Source: Streptomyces sp. H39-S7 (GTDB lineage Bacteria; Actinomycetota; Actinomycetes; Streptomycetales; Streptomycetaceae). Taken from it: a DNA stretch of 64,000 bases. The position numbers and the translations under genes were made by a program. Shown here piece by piece: positions 1-7,246 of this stretch. Position 1 is the first letter of the stretch. The number at the start of each line of letters is the position of its first letter. The stretch is taken from positions 29,181 through 93,180 of the forward strand of contig NZ_JAPVLU010000040.1 in NCBI RefSeq assembly GCF_027158205.1. Reading direction: 5' to 3'. Under the pieces are notes generated by a model, which searched no databases, was not told the origin of the DNA, and saw only the letters and a program-made list of their open reading frames with translations.

Positions 1-697
1 TGTCGGCCGCGTCGTTGACCGGCTGGGGGGTGCCGGTCAGGTCCATCACGAACAGCGGGACGCCCAACTGGTCGGCGCGCAGGCGCGCGTCGTGCGCGTA
101 GCCGGCCAGCGAGAAGAAGGCGCCGACGGCGTCCTCGTTGAGGCAGTTGAGCCACAGGCACTCGATGTCGCGCAGCGCGGTGGGCTCGGTGGTGGGGTCG
201 ATCTGGGCCACGAGGTCGTCGCCGCGCAGGTCGATGCCGTTGGCGGCGTGGTCGCCGGCCACCCGGACGCCGGCGAAGCCGAGCCACTTCAGGTACTGGG
301 CGGCGGCGGTGAGCGCGTCACGGGCGGTGCGGATGGTGACCGGGCGGAACGGCGGCCGGCGGACGGGCGGTGGCGGCCCGGCGACCGCGGTCAGCGGGCG
401 CAGGGCGGCCGTGGCCGGACCGGGGGGAGCGAGCGCCGCGGTGTCGACCGGCATCCGGATCACCGAGCCGCAGTCGCAGCCGAACTCGGGCTGCGGCCAC
501 TGGTCCTGCCGGCCGCAGTCGGGGCAGCGCATGCTCACCCAGGAGTCGTCCCACGAACGGTGCCGTATCTCGACCGGGATTCCGCCGCGCAGCAGCGGGA
601 GCGTCAGCGGCGTGCCACAGGCGCAGGGGTAGGTGGTGGTGCTGAACGCGTGCTCGCGGCGGCAGGCCGGGCAGCGCACGGGCACACTCTCTGCCAT
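1..697 (-). CDS. Zinc-ribbon protein with Mrr-like nuclease-fold domain (3' end off window)
   Basis: The gene reads leftward from an ATG at 697 and leaves the window after 232 codons, so the C-terminus is missing. Two CxxC...CxC zinc-ribbon-like modules are visible near residues 9-27 and 58-76. A Pro-rich linker follows around residues 90-120. A domain around 122-232 carries GIDLRG (Asp156) followed by LVAQID (Gln165), the spacing of the D...QxK core of Mrr-like PD-(D/E)xK nucleases. The usual third lysine is not obvious here. Function is unknown; a DNA-binding or restriction-like role is inference from the fold signature only. Confidence 0.6.
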   Translation of the reverse strand, partial: MAESVPVRCPACRREHAFSTTTYPCACGTPLTLPLLRGGIPVEIRHRSWDDSWVSMRCPDCGRQDQWPQPEFGCDCGSVIRMPVDTAALAPPGPATAALRPLTAVAGPPPPVRRPPFRPVTIRTARDALTAAAQYLKWLGFAGVRVAGDHAANGIDLRGDDLVAQIDPTTEPTALRDIECLWLNCLNEDAVGAFFSLAGYAHDARLRADQLGVPLFVMDLTGTPQPVNDAAD

Positions 698-758
698 GGT
701 TCGTACTCCAAGGCGGGCTCCGGCAATGGGTATTACCCCATCTTGCAGGAGATTGGAG

Positions 759-810
759 CCGCCCGGCGACGCAGTTGGCGCGACAGGACAGTCGTCGCGC
801 CGCCGGGCGG
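759..810. repeat. Hairpin repeat element, copy 1
   Basis: The arms CCGCCCGGCG and CGCCGGGCGG enclose a loop containing GCGACAGGACAG. A near-identical element lies at 2515-2567, on the other side of the catalase gene. Both could act as terminators for leftward transcripts, but the conserved loop suggests a shared mobile or structural element. Confidence 0.65.
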
Positions 811-818
811 ATTCCAGA

Positions 819-866
819 GCCCGCGCCACCGTGACCTACCCCTCAGAAGTTCACGGTGGCGCGGGC
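819..866 (-). terminator. Terminator of the small catalase gene
   Basis: A perfect 16-bp inverted repeat (GCCCGCGCCACCGTGA and its complement) with a 16-nt loop begins 11 nt past the catalase stop codon. There is no U-tract, which is common for Streptomyces terminators. Confidence 0.75.
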
Positions 867-877
867 CGGTCTGTGGG

Positions 878-2335
878 TCAGCCCTCGCGGATCGCGCGGA
901 CCGCCGCTTCCACGCGCGCACCGTACTCGGTGTCCGCGGCGTGGAAGTGGGCCAGGTTGCGGTCGATCACGTCGTCGCGGGTGACCTGGGCGAGGAACCC
1001 GGAGATGTTCGCGATCAGCCGGGACTTCTCGTCCTCCGACATCAGCCGGTAGAGTTCGCCGGCCTGGAAGAAGTGGTCGTCCTTGACGTGCAGCGGGGCC
1101 TCGTGGGTGCCGGTGTGTCCGGACACCGCCTGCGGGGCGGCCAGCGCCAGGTCTGTCTGCGCCGGGCCGTCGTACGAGTTGGGCTCGTAGTTCTTCGGGC
1201 CGCGCTTGCCGTTGCGGGTGGCCGCCAGGCCGTCGCGGCCGTAGTTGACGGCCTCGGTCGCCTTCGGCGCGTTGACCGGCAGCAGGGTGTGGTTGACGCC
1301 CAGGCGGTAGCGCTGCGCGTCGGCGTAGGCGAAGAGCCGGCCCTGGAGCATCTTGTCCGGGGACGGGCCGATGCCGGGCACGAAGTTGTTCGGGGAGAAC
1401 GCGGCCTGCTCGACCTCCTGGAACACGTTGTCCGGGTTCCGGTCCAGCACGAGCCGGCCCACGCGCTGCAGCGGGTAGTCCGCGTGCGGCCACACCTTGG
1501 TGACGTCGAACGGGTTGAAGCGGTACTCCGCCGCCTCGGCCGCGGGCATGATCTGCACGTGCAGCGTCCAGGACGGGTTCACCCCGCGCTCGATGGCCTG
1601 CACGAGGTCGCGCTGGTGGCTGTTGGCGTCCGCGCCGACCTGCTCGGCGGCCTGCTCCGAGGAGAGCGAGCGCACGCCCTGGTTGGTCTTGAAGTGGTAC
1701 TTGACGAAGAACGCCTCGCCCTGCGCGTTCGTCCACTGGTACGTGTGCGAGCCGAAGCCGTTCATGTGGCGGTACGAGGCCGGGATGCCGCGGTCGCCGA
1801 AGAGCCAGGTGATCTGGTGGGTCGCCTCGGGGGAGTGCGACCAGAAGTCCCAGACGTTGTCGGCTTCCTGGATGCCCGTGAACGGGTCGCGCTTCTGCGA
1901 GTGGATGAAGTCCGGGAATTTGATCGGGTCCTTGATGAAGAACACCGGGGTGTTGTTGCCGACGAGGTCGTAGTTGCCCTCTTCGGTGTAGAACTTCAGC
2001 GCGAAGCCGCGCGGGTCGCGCACGGCGTCGGCGCCACCGAGGCTGTCCGCGACGGTCGAGAAGCGGATGAATGTCTCGGTGCGCTTGCCGACCGTGTTGA
2101 GGAAGTCCGCGCGGGTGAAGCCGGTGACGTCGTCGGTGACCTCGAAGTAGCCGTAGGCGCCGGAGCCGCGGGCGTGCACGACGCGCTCCGGGATGCGCTC
2201 ACGGTTGAAACGGGCCAGCTTCTCGATGAGCTGCTGGTCCTGGATCAGCAGAGGGCCGCCGGCGCCGGCCGAGGCGGAGTTCTGGTTGTCGGCGACTGGG
2301 GCGCCGGACTCGGTTGTCAGCGTGTGCTTGGGCAT
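878..2335 (-). CDS. katA: Catalase, small-subunit type
   Basis: Haem catalase of 485 aa that dismutates H2O2 in the cytoplasm. The distal His is in RVVHARGSGAYG (His54), the catalytic Asn in DLVGNNTPVFF (Asn127) and the proximal haem-ligand Tyr in RLFAYADAQRYRLG (Tyr337). Length fits the small-subunit clade, without the C-terminal flavodoxin-like domain found in the second catalase at 57.2 kb. The start is an ATG preceded by GGAAGG. No CatR/Fur-type repressor gene adjoins it. Instead its promoter carries the same palindrome as the urate-oxidase operon promoter, so removing the H2O2 made by urate oxidase is its likely job. It lies downstream of glxR but is separated from it by a strong hairpin, so it is probably its own transcript. 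Confidence 0.95.
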   Translation of the reverse strand: MPKHTLTTESGAPVADNQNSASAGAGGPLLIQDQQLIEKLARFNRERIPERVVHARGSGAYGYFEVTDDVTGFTRADFLNTVGKRTETFIRFSTVADSLGGADAVRDPRGFALKFYTEEGNYDLVGNNTPVFFIKDPIKFPDFIHSQKRDPFTGIQEADNVWDFWSHSPEATHQITWLFGDRGIPASYRHMNGFGSHTYQWTNAQGEAFFVKYHFKTNQGVRSLSSEQAAEQVGADANSHQRDLVQAIERGVNPSWTLHVQIMPAAEAAEYRFNPFDVTKVWPHADYPLQRVGRLVLDRNPDNVFQEVEQAAFSPNNFVPGIGPSPDKMLQGRLFAYADAQRYRLGVNHTLLPVNAPKATEAVNYGRDGLAATRNGKRGPKNYEPNSYDGPAQTDLALAAPQAVSGHTGTHEAPLHVKDDHFFQAGELYRLMSEDEKSRLIANISGFLAQVTRDDVIDRNLAHFHAADTEYGARVEAAVRAIREG

Positions 2336-2389
2336 GGCGGCCTTCCGTAACTACCAAGGGAAGCGAAAGCGTGTGGGTCGGTAGACCGG

Positions 2390-2431
2390 ACAGTAAGGAC
2401 CGGCCCCGAGGGATGTCAACAGTTTGTTGAA
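2390..2431 (-). promoter_or_regulatory. katA promoter with TTCAAC-N5-GTTGA operator
   Basis: Read leftward, TTCAACAAACTGTTGACA (2431-2414) supplies both an inverted repeat (TCAACA-N3-TGTTGA) and a consensus -35 TTGACA. An 18-bp spacer leads to TACTGT as -10. The layout matches the promoter at 5161-5202 nearly base for base around the palindrome and in spacing. A repressor bound here would cover the -35 box. Confidence 0.65.
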
Positions 2432-2471
2432 GTTCCTGGTGGCGCAAGGTTTGGCGCGAGGTTCGGCGCAG

Positions 2472-2514
2472 GGCTTGGCCAAGGTGTGGTGAAAGGCTTG
2501 GTCAAGGTGTGGTG
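2472..2514. repeat. Two 20-bp direct repeats
   Basis: GGCTTGGCCAAGGTGTGGTG and GGCTTGGTCAAGGTGTGGTG occur with a 23-bp period between the katA promoter and the hairpin element. They differ at one base. Role unknown. Confidence 0.6.
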
Positions 2515-2567
2515 CCGCCCGGCGGTGCGTTTGGGCGCGACAGGACAGGTCACGCACCGCCGGGCGG
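2515..2567. repeat. Hairpin repeat element, copy 2, probable glxR terminator
   Basis: Perfect 16-bp arms (CCGCCCGGCGGTGCGT and complement) flank a 21-nt loop with GCGACAGGACAG, matching the element at 759-810. It lies 54 nt past the glxR stop, so it may end that transcript. Confidence 0.7.
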
Positions 2568-2620
2568 AATCGGGGGCGAGGCGGGGCCTCGCGGGCCGGC
2601 CGGAGCCGGCGGGGAACGCG

Positions 2621-3520
2621 TCAGTCGTTGACGGGCAGGCCGGACAGCCGCTCGACGCCGCGCAGCAGCGCCGAGTGGTCCAGGCCACCGTCACCCTGGG
2701 CGCGCAGCGAGGCGACCAGGTTGGCGACGACGGAGCCGACGGGCAGGGCCGCGCCGACGTTGCGGGCGGCGTCGGTGACGATGCCCATGTCCTTGTGGTG
2801 CAGGTCGATCCGGAAGCCCGGGGCGAAGTCGCGCTTGAGGAAGTTGTCCTTCTTGCGGGTCAGCACGGTGGAACCGGCCAGCCCGCCGTTGAGGACCTCC
2901 AGCGCGGCCTCCAGGTCCACGCCGGACTTCTCCAGGAAGACCACGGCCTCGGCGCAGGCCTGGATGTTGACCGCGACGATGAGCTGGTTGGCGGCCTTGA
3001 CCGTCTGACCGGAGCCGTGCGGCCCGCACAGGACGATGGTCCTGCCGAGCTTGTCGAGGATCGGCTTGGCGATGTCGAAGTCGGCCTTGTCGCCGCCGAC
3101 CATGATCGACAGCACGGCCTCGATGGCGCCGGCCTCGCCGCCGGAGACCGGGGCGTCCAGCACGCGGATGCCCTTGGCGGCCGCGGCCTTCGCCAGGTCG
3201 ACGGAGGTCTGCGGGGTGATCGAGGAGGTGTCGATCAGGAGCGCGCCGGACTTGGCGTTCTCCAGGATGCCGTTCTCGCCGTAGGCGATGGCCTCGACCT
3301 GCGGGGAGGCCGGCACCATCGTGATGATGACGTCGGCGTCCTTGACGGCCTCGGCGATGGAGGCCGCGGCGGTGCCGCCGGCGGCCGCCAGGCGGTCCAG
3401 CTTGTCCTGCTCAAGGGTGTAGCCGGTGACGGAGTAGCCCGCCTTGACCAGGTTCTCGGCCATGGGGGAGCCCATGATGCCGAGGCCGATCCAAGCGACC
3501 TTGGGAAGGGAGGAGCTCAT
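2621..3520 (-). CDS. glxR: 2-hydroxy-3-oxopropionate (tartronate semialdehyde) reductase
   Basis: A 299-aa member of the beta-hydroxyacid dehydrogenase family. It reduces tartronate semialdehyde to D-glycerate with NAD(P)H, in the glyoxylate-to-glycerate branch used during allantoin breakdown. The Rossmann motif GLGIMG is at residues 12-17, the substrate-binding DAPVSGG at 122-128 and the catalytic lysine in GSGQTVKAANQ (Lys175). It starts 18 nt after the upstream hydroxypyruvate isomerase gene, with which it forms an operon driven by the double palindrome at 4375-4410. Glyoxylate carboligase, which would supply the substrate, is not in the window. Other family members (3-hydroxyisobutyrate dehydrogenase) look similar, but the neighbours favour this assignment. 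Confidence 0.92.
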   Translation of the reverse strand: MSSSLPKVAWIGLGIMGSPMAENLVKAGYSVTGYTLEQDKLDRLAAAGGTAAASIAEAVKDADVIITMVPASPQVEAIAYGENGILENAKSGALLIDTSSITPQTSVDLAKAAAAKGIRVLDAPVSGGEAGAIEAVLSIMVGGDKADFDIAKPILDKLGRTIVLCGPHGSGQTVKAANQLIVAVNIQACAEAVVFLEKSGVDLEAALEVLNGGLAGSTVLTRKKDNFLKRDFAPGFRIDLHHKDMGIVTDAARNVGAALPVGSVVANLVASLRAQGDGGLDHSALLRGVERLSGLPVND

Positions 3521-3538
3521 GATCTGCGACCTTTCGGA

Positions 3539-4360
3539 TCAGTGGGCGGAGAGCCACTGGAAGTTGTCGGCGCTCGGGCCGGTGGGCTTGTACTCGAGGC
3601 CGACGTAGCCGTCGTAACCGGCCTTCCGCAGCCGGCCCACGAGGTCGTCCAGCGGCAGCGTGCCGGTGCCCGGAGCGCCGCGGCCCGGGTTGTCGGCGAT
3701 CTGCACGTGGCCGGTCCTGTCGGCGTAGCGGTCGATGACCTCGTCGAGGTCCTCGCCGTTCATCGACAGGTGGTACAGGTCCATCAGGAACTTGGCGTTG
3801 CCCAGTCCGGTGGCCGCGTTGACCTGGTCGACGACCTCGATCGCCCGCGGTGCGCTGACGATCGGGCACAGCGGCGACTCGGGCTTGTTCAGCGCCTCCA
3901 CCAGGAGGATGGCGCCGACCCGGTCGGCGGCGCGGGCCGCCAGCACCAGGTTCTCCAGCGCCAGGGCGTCCTGGACCTCGGGGGCGACGCCCTCGACCCG
4001 GTTGCCGTAGAGCGCGTTGAGTGCCTTGCATCCGAGCGACCGGGCGAATTCCGCGGCGACCTCGATGTTCGCGCGGAAGCGGTCCGACTCCTCGCCGGGG
4101 ATCGACAGCGCGCCCCGGTCGGGGCCTGGCAGCTGCCCGGCGTAGAAGTTCAGGCCCACCAGCTGGGTGCCGGCGTCGTTCAGCGCGTCGCGCAGTGCGT
4201 CGAGTTCGGCCTGGGCGGGGGTGGGTGTTTCGATCCAGGGCCACCACAGCTCGACCGCCGTGAAGCCGGCCGCGGCGGCTGCCGCGGGGCGCTCCAGGAG
4301 CGGGAGTTCCGTGAAGAGGATCGAGAGGTTCACATCGAAGCGCGCTTCGGAGAGGCTCAC
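3539..4360 (-). CDS. hyi: Hydroxypyruvate isomerase
   Basis: A 273-aa TIM-barrel protein of the AP-endonuclease-2/xylose-isomerase-like superfamily. It interconverts hydroxypyruvate and tartronate semialdehyde beside glxR in glyoxylate assimilation. Visible family features include FDVNLSILFTELPLLERP near the N-terminus, a metal-ligand Glu in LLVEALN, HVQIAD, and GLEYKPTG near the C-terminus. The start is GTG at 4360, preceded by AAGGAG ten bases upstream. It is first in the leftward hyi-glxR operon, and two 15-bp palindromes lie directly upstream, so control by the IclR-type regulator encoded at 23 kb is likely. Confidence 0.9.
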   Translation of the reverse strand: MSLSEARFDVNLSILFTELPLLERPAAAAAAGFTAVELWWPWIETPTPAQAELDALRDALNDAGTQLVGLNFYAGQLPGPDRGALSIPGEESDRFRANIEVAAEFARSLGCKALNALYGNRVEGVAPEVQDALALENLVLAARAADRVGAILLVEALNKPESPLCPIVSAPRAIEVVDQVNAATGLGNAKFLMDLYHLSMNGEDLDEVIDRYADRTGHVQIADNPGRGAPGTGTLPLDDLVGRLRKAGYDGYVGLEYKPTGPSADNFQWLSAH

Positions 4361-4374
4361 TAGCGTTGCGCTCC

Positions 4375-4410
4375 TTCCGTATTGCGGAAGTTAGTTTCTG
4401 CTTAACGGAA
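4375..4410 (-). promoter_or_regulatory. Tandem TTCCG-type operators upstream of hyi
   Basis: Two 15-bp pseudo-palindromes, TTCCGCAATACGGAA (4389-4375) and TTCCGTTAAGCAGAA (4410-4396) read leftward, have centres 21 bp apart, two helical turns, so bound dimers would lie on one face. The sequence style resembles IclR-family sites. Similar sites occur at 19796-19810 and 23911-23925, all at glyoxylate or allantoin genes. Confidence 0.65.
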
Positions 4411-4482
4411 GACTGAACGAACCCCATGTCAGCTGTCAAGTGCGGATGTCGCCACCTGAGGCCGACCGGTTAGGTTGGGCCC

Positions 4483-4734
4483 GTGAAACTGAGGCTGGAA
4501 TTCACCACGGAACCGTTCGACCTGGACGAGGCTCCCGCCCACGCGCTGGTCGCCCGGGAGGTCGTCGGGGCGGCGGACCTGGACGCGGTGGACGTCGGAC
4601 CGTTCGGCAACACCGCCGAGGGCTCTCCCGAGGCGGTGGTGGCCGCGGTGGCGGAGCTGCTGCGGCGCACCGTCGACGCGGGCGCCACCCGGGTCTCGCT
4701 GCAGGTGAGTGTCATCGGGGAGGGTGATCAGTGA
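4483..4734 (+). CDS. Small conserved-type protein of unknown function
   Basis: An 83-aa protein beginning MKLRLEFTTEPFDLDE. It has a central GPFGNTAEGSPEAVV segment and ends in VSLQVSVIGEG. The alternating strand/helix pattern and the GPxG...EG...RVS layout faintly resemble the thiamine-binding MTH1187/YkoF fold, but I cannot confirm this. It overlaps the following HTH gene by 4 nt (GTGA), so the two are translationally coupled. It is divergent from hyi and shares the intergenic region with the tandem palindromes. Its place inside the purine locus suggests a regulatory or sensing role, which is inference only. Confidence 0.6.
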   Translation: MKLRLEFTTEPFDLDEAPAHALVAREVVGAADLDAVDVGPFGNTAEGSPEAVVAAVAELLRRTVDAGATRVSLQVSVIGEGDQ

Positions 4735-5108
4735 CCGGGACCGGGGGGCACGCGTTCGCCGATGCGGTCAAGCCGCTGGTGGACGCCATGGGGGCCGAGC
4801 TCGTCGCGCCGGACCAGGCGCGTGGCGACGATGTGGTGCTCAGCTGGGAGGGCGAGGCGGTGCTCGCCGTCAGGCTGCCCCATCTGGCCGATTCGCTCGA
4901 TCACATTCTTGCCGACCTCCAGCGCCGGCACGGCACGCTGTCCGAGCTGAACCGCAAGGACAAGCAGGGCGTCGTCCGGATCCTGGAGGAGCGCGGCGCG
5001 TTTTCCGTGCGGCACGGGGTCGAGACGGTCGCTTCCGCCCTGGGCGTGAGCCGTTTCACCGTCTACAACTACCTGAACAGGGAGAACGCGGCGAAGGCCG
5101 CCGAGTGA
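4731..5108 (+). CDS. YheO/DauR-type helix-turn-helix protein
   Basis: A 125-aa protein starting at the GTG that overlaps the upstream stop. The C-terminal half (about residues 75-120) reads as a YheO/DauR-like HTH: NRKDKQGVVRILEERGAF followed by VASALGVSRFTVYNYLN. The N-terminal 70 residues (DDVVLSWEGEAVLAVRLP) could be a shortened PAS-like sensor, as in the longer YheO proteins. It sits just upstream of the OHCU decarboxylase operon and is coupled to the small unknown gene, so it may regulate purine genes. The TTCAAC-N5-GTTGA sites are one candidate target. Confidence 0.7.
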   Translation: MTGTGGHAFADAVKPLVDAMGAELVAPDQARGDDVVLSWEGEAVLAVRLPHLADSLDHILADLQRRHGTLSELNRKDKQGVVRILEERGAFSVRHGVETVASALGVSRFTVYNYLNRENAAKAAE

Positions 5109-5160
5109 CCGCCGAGCGGACTCTCCCGTAACTTCGCGGCCACCTTTGTTACGGGAAGTT

Positions 5161-5202
5161 TTCAACAAAGTGTTGACGTGGCCCGATCCCGGCTCTTAGC
5201 TT
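5161..5202 (+). promoter_or_regulatory. Operator and promoter of the urate-degradation operon
   Basis: TTCAACAAAGTGTTGA (5161-5176) is an inverted repeat overlapping the -35 TTGACG (5173-5178). An 18-bp spacer leads to TAGCTT (5197-5202). The expected transcription start falls at about 5209, which is the GTG start codon, so the mRNA may be leaderless. No Shine-Dalgarno sequence precedes the GTG, which fits. Confidence 0.65.
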
Positions 5203-5208
5203 GCGGCT

Positions 5209-5763
5209 GTGACTTCCAGCGCTTCGCCGGGCCTCGCCCGGCTCAACTCAGCCACCGCGTCCGACGCGGCCGGACTGCTGCACGAGGTGTGCGCCAGCCG
5301 GTCGTGGGGCGCGGCGGTGACCGCCGGCCGGCCGTACCCGGACCTCGACGCGCTCTTCGCCGCGAGCGACGCGGCCATGGCGGGACTGACCGCCGACGAC
5401 CTCGGCGAGGCGATGGCCGGACATCCGCCCATCGGCCGCCCCAAGCCGGGCGACCCGACCTCCGAGCGGGAGCAGGCCGGCGTCCAGGAATCGGTGCGCG
5501 AGGAGCTCCTGAAACTGAACCTCGCCTACCAGGACGCCCACGGACACGTCTTCCTGATCTGCGCCACCGGACGCACCGGCGACCAGATGCTGGCCGCCCT
5601 CAAGGAGCGGATCGGCAACGACACGGACACCGAACGCGAGATCGTCCGTGCCGAACTGGGCAAGATCAACCGTATTCGGCTGAATCGCCTCGCGGAGGAA
5701 CTCGCGGAAGAACCCGCGGATGAACCCGCAGCAGAACTCGCAGAAGAGGGAGACCCGTCATGA
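5209..5763 (+). CDS. OHCU decarboxylase
   Basis: A 184-aa 2-oxo-4-hydroxy-4-carboxy-5-ureidoimidazoline decarboxylase that produces (S)-allantoin, the last step of urate degradation. The catalytic His72 is in AMAGHPPIG, followed by SEREQAG with Glu87/Gln89, and GRTGDQML lies downstream. The GTG start has no ribosome-binding site and probably coincides with the transcript start. The last 24 residues are an acidic repeat-like tail (EELAEEPADEPAAELAEE) outside the usual domain. The stop overlaps the next start by 4 nt (ATGA), giving a coupled operon with 5-hydroxyisourate hydrolase and urate oxidase. Confidence 0.92.
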   Translation: MTSSASPGLARLNSATASDAAGLLHEVCASRSWGAAVTAGRPYPDLDALFAASDAAMAGLTADDLGEAMAGHPPIGRPKPGDPTSEREQAGVQESVREELLKLNLAYQDAHGHVFLICATGRTGDQMLAALKERIGNDTDTEREIVRAELGKINRIRLNRLAEELAEEPADEPAAELAEEGDPS

Positions 5764-6146
5764 CGGAGACCTCCGTGTCCACCCACATCCTGGACACCAG
5801 CGTCGGCCGCCCCGCCGGGGCCGTCCCCGTGGAGCTGTCGGTCCGCACCGGCGTCGACGACCTCTGGGCGCCGCACGGCGCGTCCACGACGGACGCCGAC
5901 GGCCGCTGCAAGGACCTGCCGCCCCTGCCGGAAGGCACCACACACGTACGGCTCGACTTCGCGGTCGAGCAGTACTTCACGGCACCAACCATCTCAGCCG
6001 AGGAACAGCAGGACGCCCCCCGCGCAAGGGACAGCGGCGCGTTCTTCCCGGAGGTGGCGATCACGTTCGCCGTCAAGCCGGGTGAGCACTACCACGTACC
6101 GCTGCTGCTCAACCCGTTCGGCTACTCCGTATACCGAGGGAGCTAG
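5760..6146 (+). CDS. uraH: 5-hydroxyisourate hydrolase (transthyretin-like)
   Basis: A 128-aa protein that hydrolyses 5-hydroxyisourate to OHCU, between urate oxidase and OHCU decarboxylase in the pathway. It has the N-terminal STHILDTSVGRPA with catalytic His9, Arg49 in DADGRCKDL, the HYHVPLLLNPFGYSVYR block, and the C-terminal YRGS signature at residues 125-128. The signature separates the enzyme from vertebrate transthyretin. Length is normal for a homotetramer subunit without N-terminal extension. It is second in the operon, overlapping the upstream gene by 4 nt and followed 7 nt later by the urate oxidase start. Confidence 0.95.
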   Translation: MTETSVSTHILDTSVGRPAGAVPVELSVRTGVDDLWAPHGASTTDADGRCKDLPPLPEGTTHVRLDFAVEQYFTAPTISAEEQQDAPRARDSGAFFPEVAITFAVKPGEHYHVPLLLNPFGYSVYRGS

Positions 6147-6153
6147 CACCGAC

Positions 6154-7077
6154 ATGCCCACGATTCTCGGCCAGAACCAGTACGGCAAAGCGGAAAACCG
6201 CGTCGTCAAGATCACGCGGGACGGCGACACCCACCACATCAAGGACCTCAACGTCTCCGTCGCCCTCTCCGGCGACATGGAGGAGGTCCACTACTCCGGC
6301 AGCAACGCGAACGTGCTGCCGACCGACACGACCAAGAACACCGTGTACGCCTTCGCGAAGGAACACGGCATCGAGTCGGCCGAGCAGTTCGGCATCCACC
6401 TGGCCCGGCACTTCGTGACCAGCCAGGAGCCGATCAAGGTCGCGCGGATCCGGATCGAGGAGTACAGCTGGGAGCGCATCGCGACCAGCGACGGCAACTC
6501 CCGCTTCATCGGTGCCGATGAGGTCAACCACTCCTTCGCCCGCACCAACCAGGAACTGCGGACCACCCAGATCACCTACGACGGTGAGAAGTGGGAGGTC
6601 ATCTCCGGCCTGAAGGACCTGAAGGTCATGAACTCCACCAACTCGGAGTTCTGGGGGTTCGTCAAGGACAGGTACACGACGCTCAAGGAAGCGTACGACC
6701 GCATCCTGTGCACCGAGGTGTCGGCGAAGTGGCGCTACAACTGGACCAGTGACGACGAGCGCATGCCCAACTGGGAGAAGTCCTACGAGCAGGCGCGCAA
6801 GCACATGCTCCAGGCGTTCGCCGAGACCTACAGCCTCTCGCTGCAGCAGACGCTCTACCAAATGGGCGCGCGCATCATCAACAGCCGTTCGGAGATCGAC
6901 GAGATCCGCTTCTCGCTCCCGAACAGCCACCACTTCCTGGTGGACCTCGAACCGTTCGGCCTGAAGAACGACAACGAGGTGTACTTCGCCGCCGACCGGC
7001 CCTACGGCCTGATCGAGGGCACCGTCCTCCGTGACGGTGTCGAGGCCCGCATCCCGGTGGATCTCACCAACCTCTAG
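6154..7077 (+). CDS. Urate oxidase (uricase)
   Basis: A 307-aa cofactor-free urate oxidase that converts urate and O2 to 5-hydroxyisourate and H2O2. Two T-fold repeats are visible. The catalytic Lys is in QYGKAENRV (Lys12), the Thr in VLPTDTTKNT (59/60) and the His pair in LPNSHHFLVD. The C-terminus VDLTNL lacks a peroxisomal signal, as expected in bacteria. I chose the ATG at 6154, preceded by GAGGGAG, because an in-frame upstream start at 6082 would lie inside the preceding gene. Its H2O2 product may be handled by the similarly controlled catalase at 878-2335. Confidence 0.95.
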   Translation: MPTILGQNQYGKAENRVVKITRDGDTHHIKDLNVSVALSGDMEEVHYSGSNANVLPTDTTKNTVYAFAKEHGIESAEQFGIHLARHFVTSQEPIKVARIRIEEYSWERIATSDGNSRFIGADEVNHSFARTNQELRTTQITYDGEKWEVISGLKDLKVMNSTNSEFWGFVKDRYTTLKEAYDRILCTEVSAKWRYNWTSDDERMPNWEKSYEQARKHMLQAFAETYSLSLQQTLYQMGARIINSRSEIDEIRFSLPNSHHFLVDLEPFGLKNDNEVYFAADRPYGLIEGTVLRDGVEARIPVDLTNL

Positions 7078-7116
7078 TACGTCTGCCTCGTCCCCCGACG
7101 CGCGCGCCGGCGTCAC

Positions 7117-7142
7117 GGTCCCCGCACCCCGGTGCGGGGACC
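7117..7142 (+). terminator. Hairpin after urate oxidase
   Basis: GGTCCCCGCACC and its exact complement form a 12-bp stem with a 2-base spacer, 40 nt past the urate oxidase stop. It probably ends the operon or attenuates readthrough into the deaminase gene. Confidence 0.65.
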
Positions 7143-7246
7143 AGGGGGAGAGCGGGGGCATCTGCGCAACGAAGCACCGCGGGCCCGGTCGTCACCCCGC
7201 TCGACCCCCGGGCCCGTCCATCGAGAAGGAAGCACGAGGAACTGCC

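Noticed and set aside
92..2350. Long rightward open frame opposite the catalase gene
   Set aside because: It is the antisense shadow of catalase; Val/Arg/Gly-rich composition and no domain.
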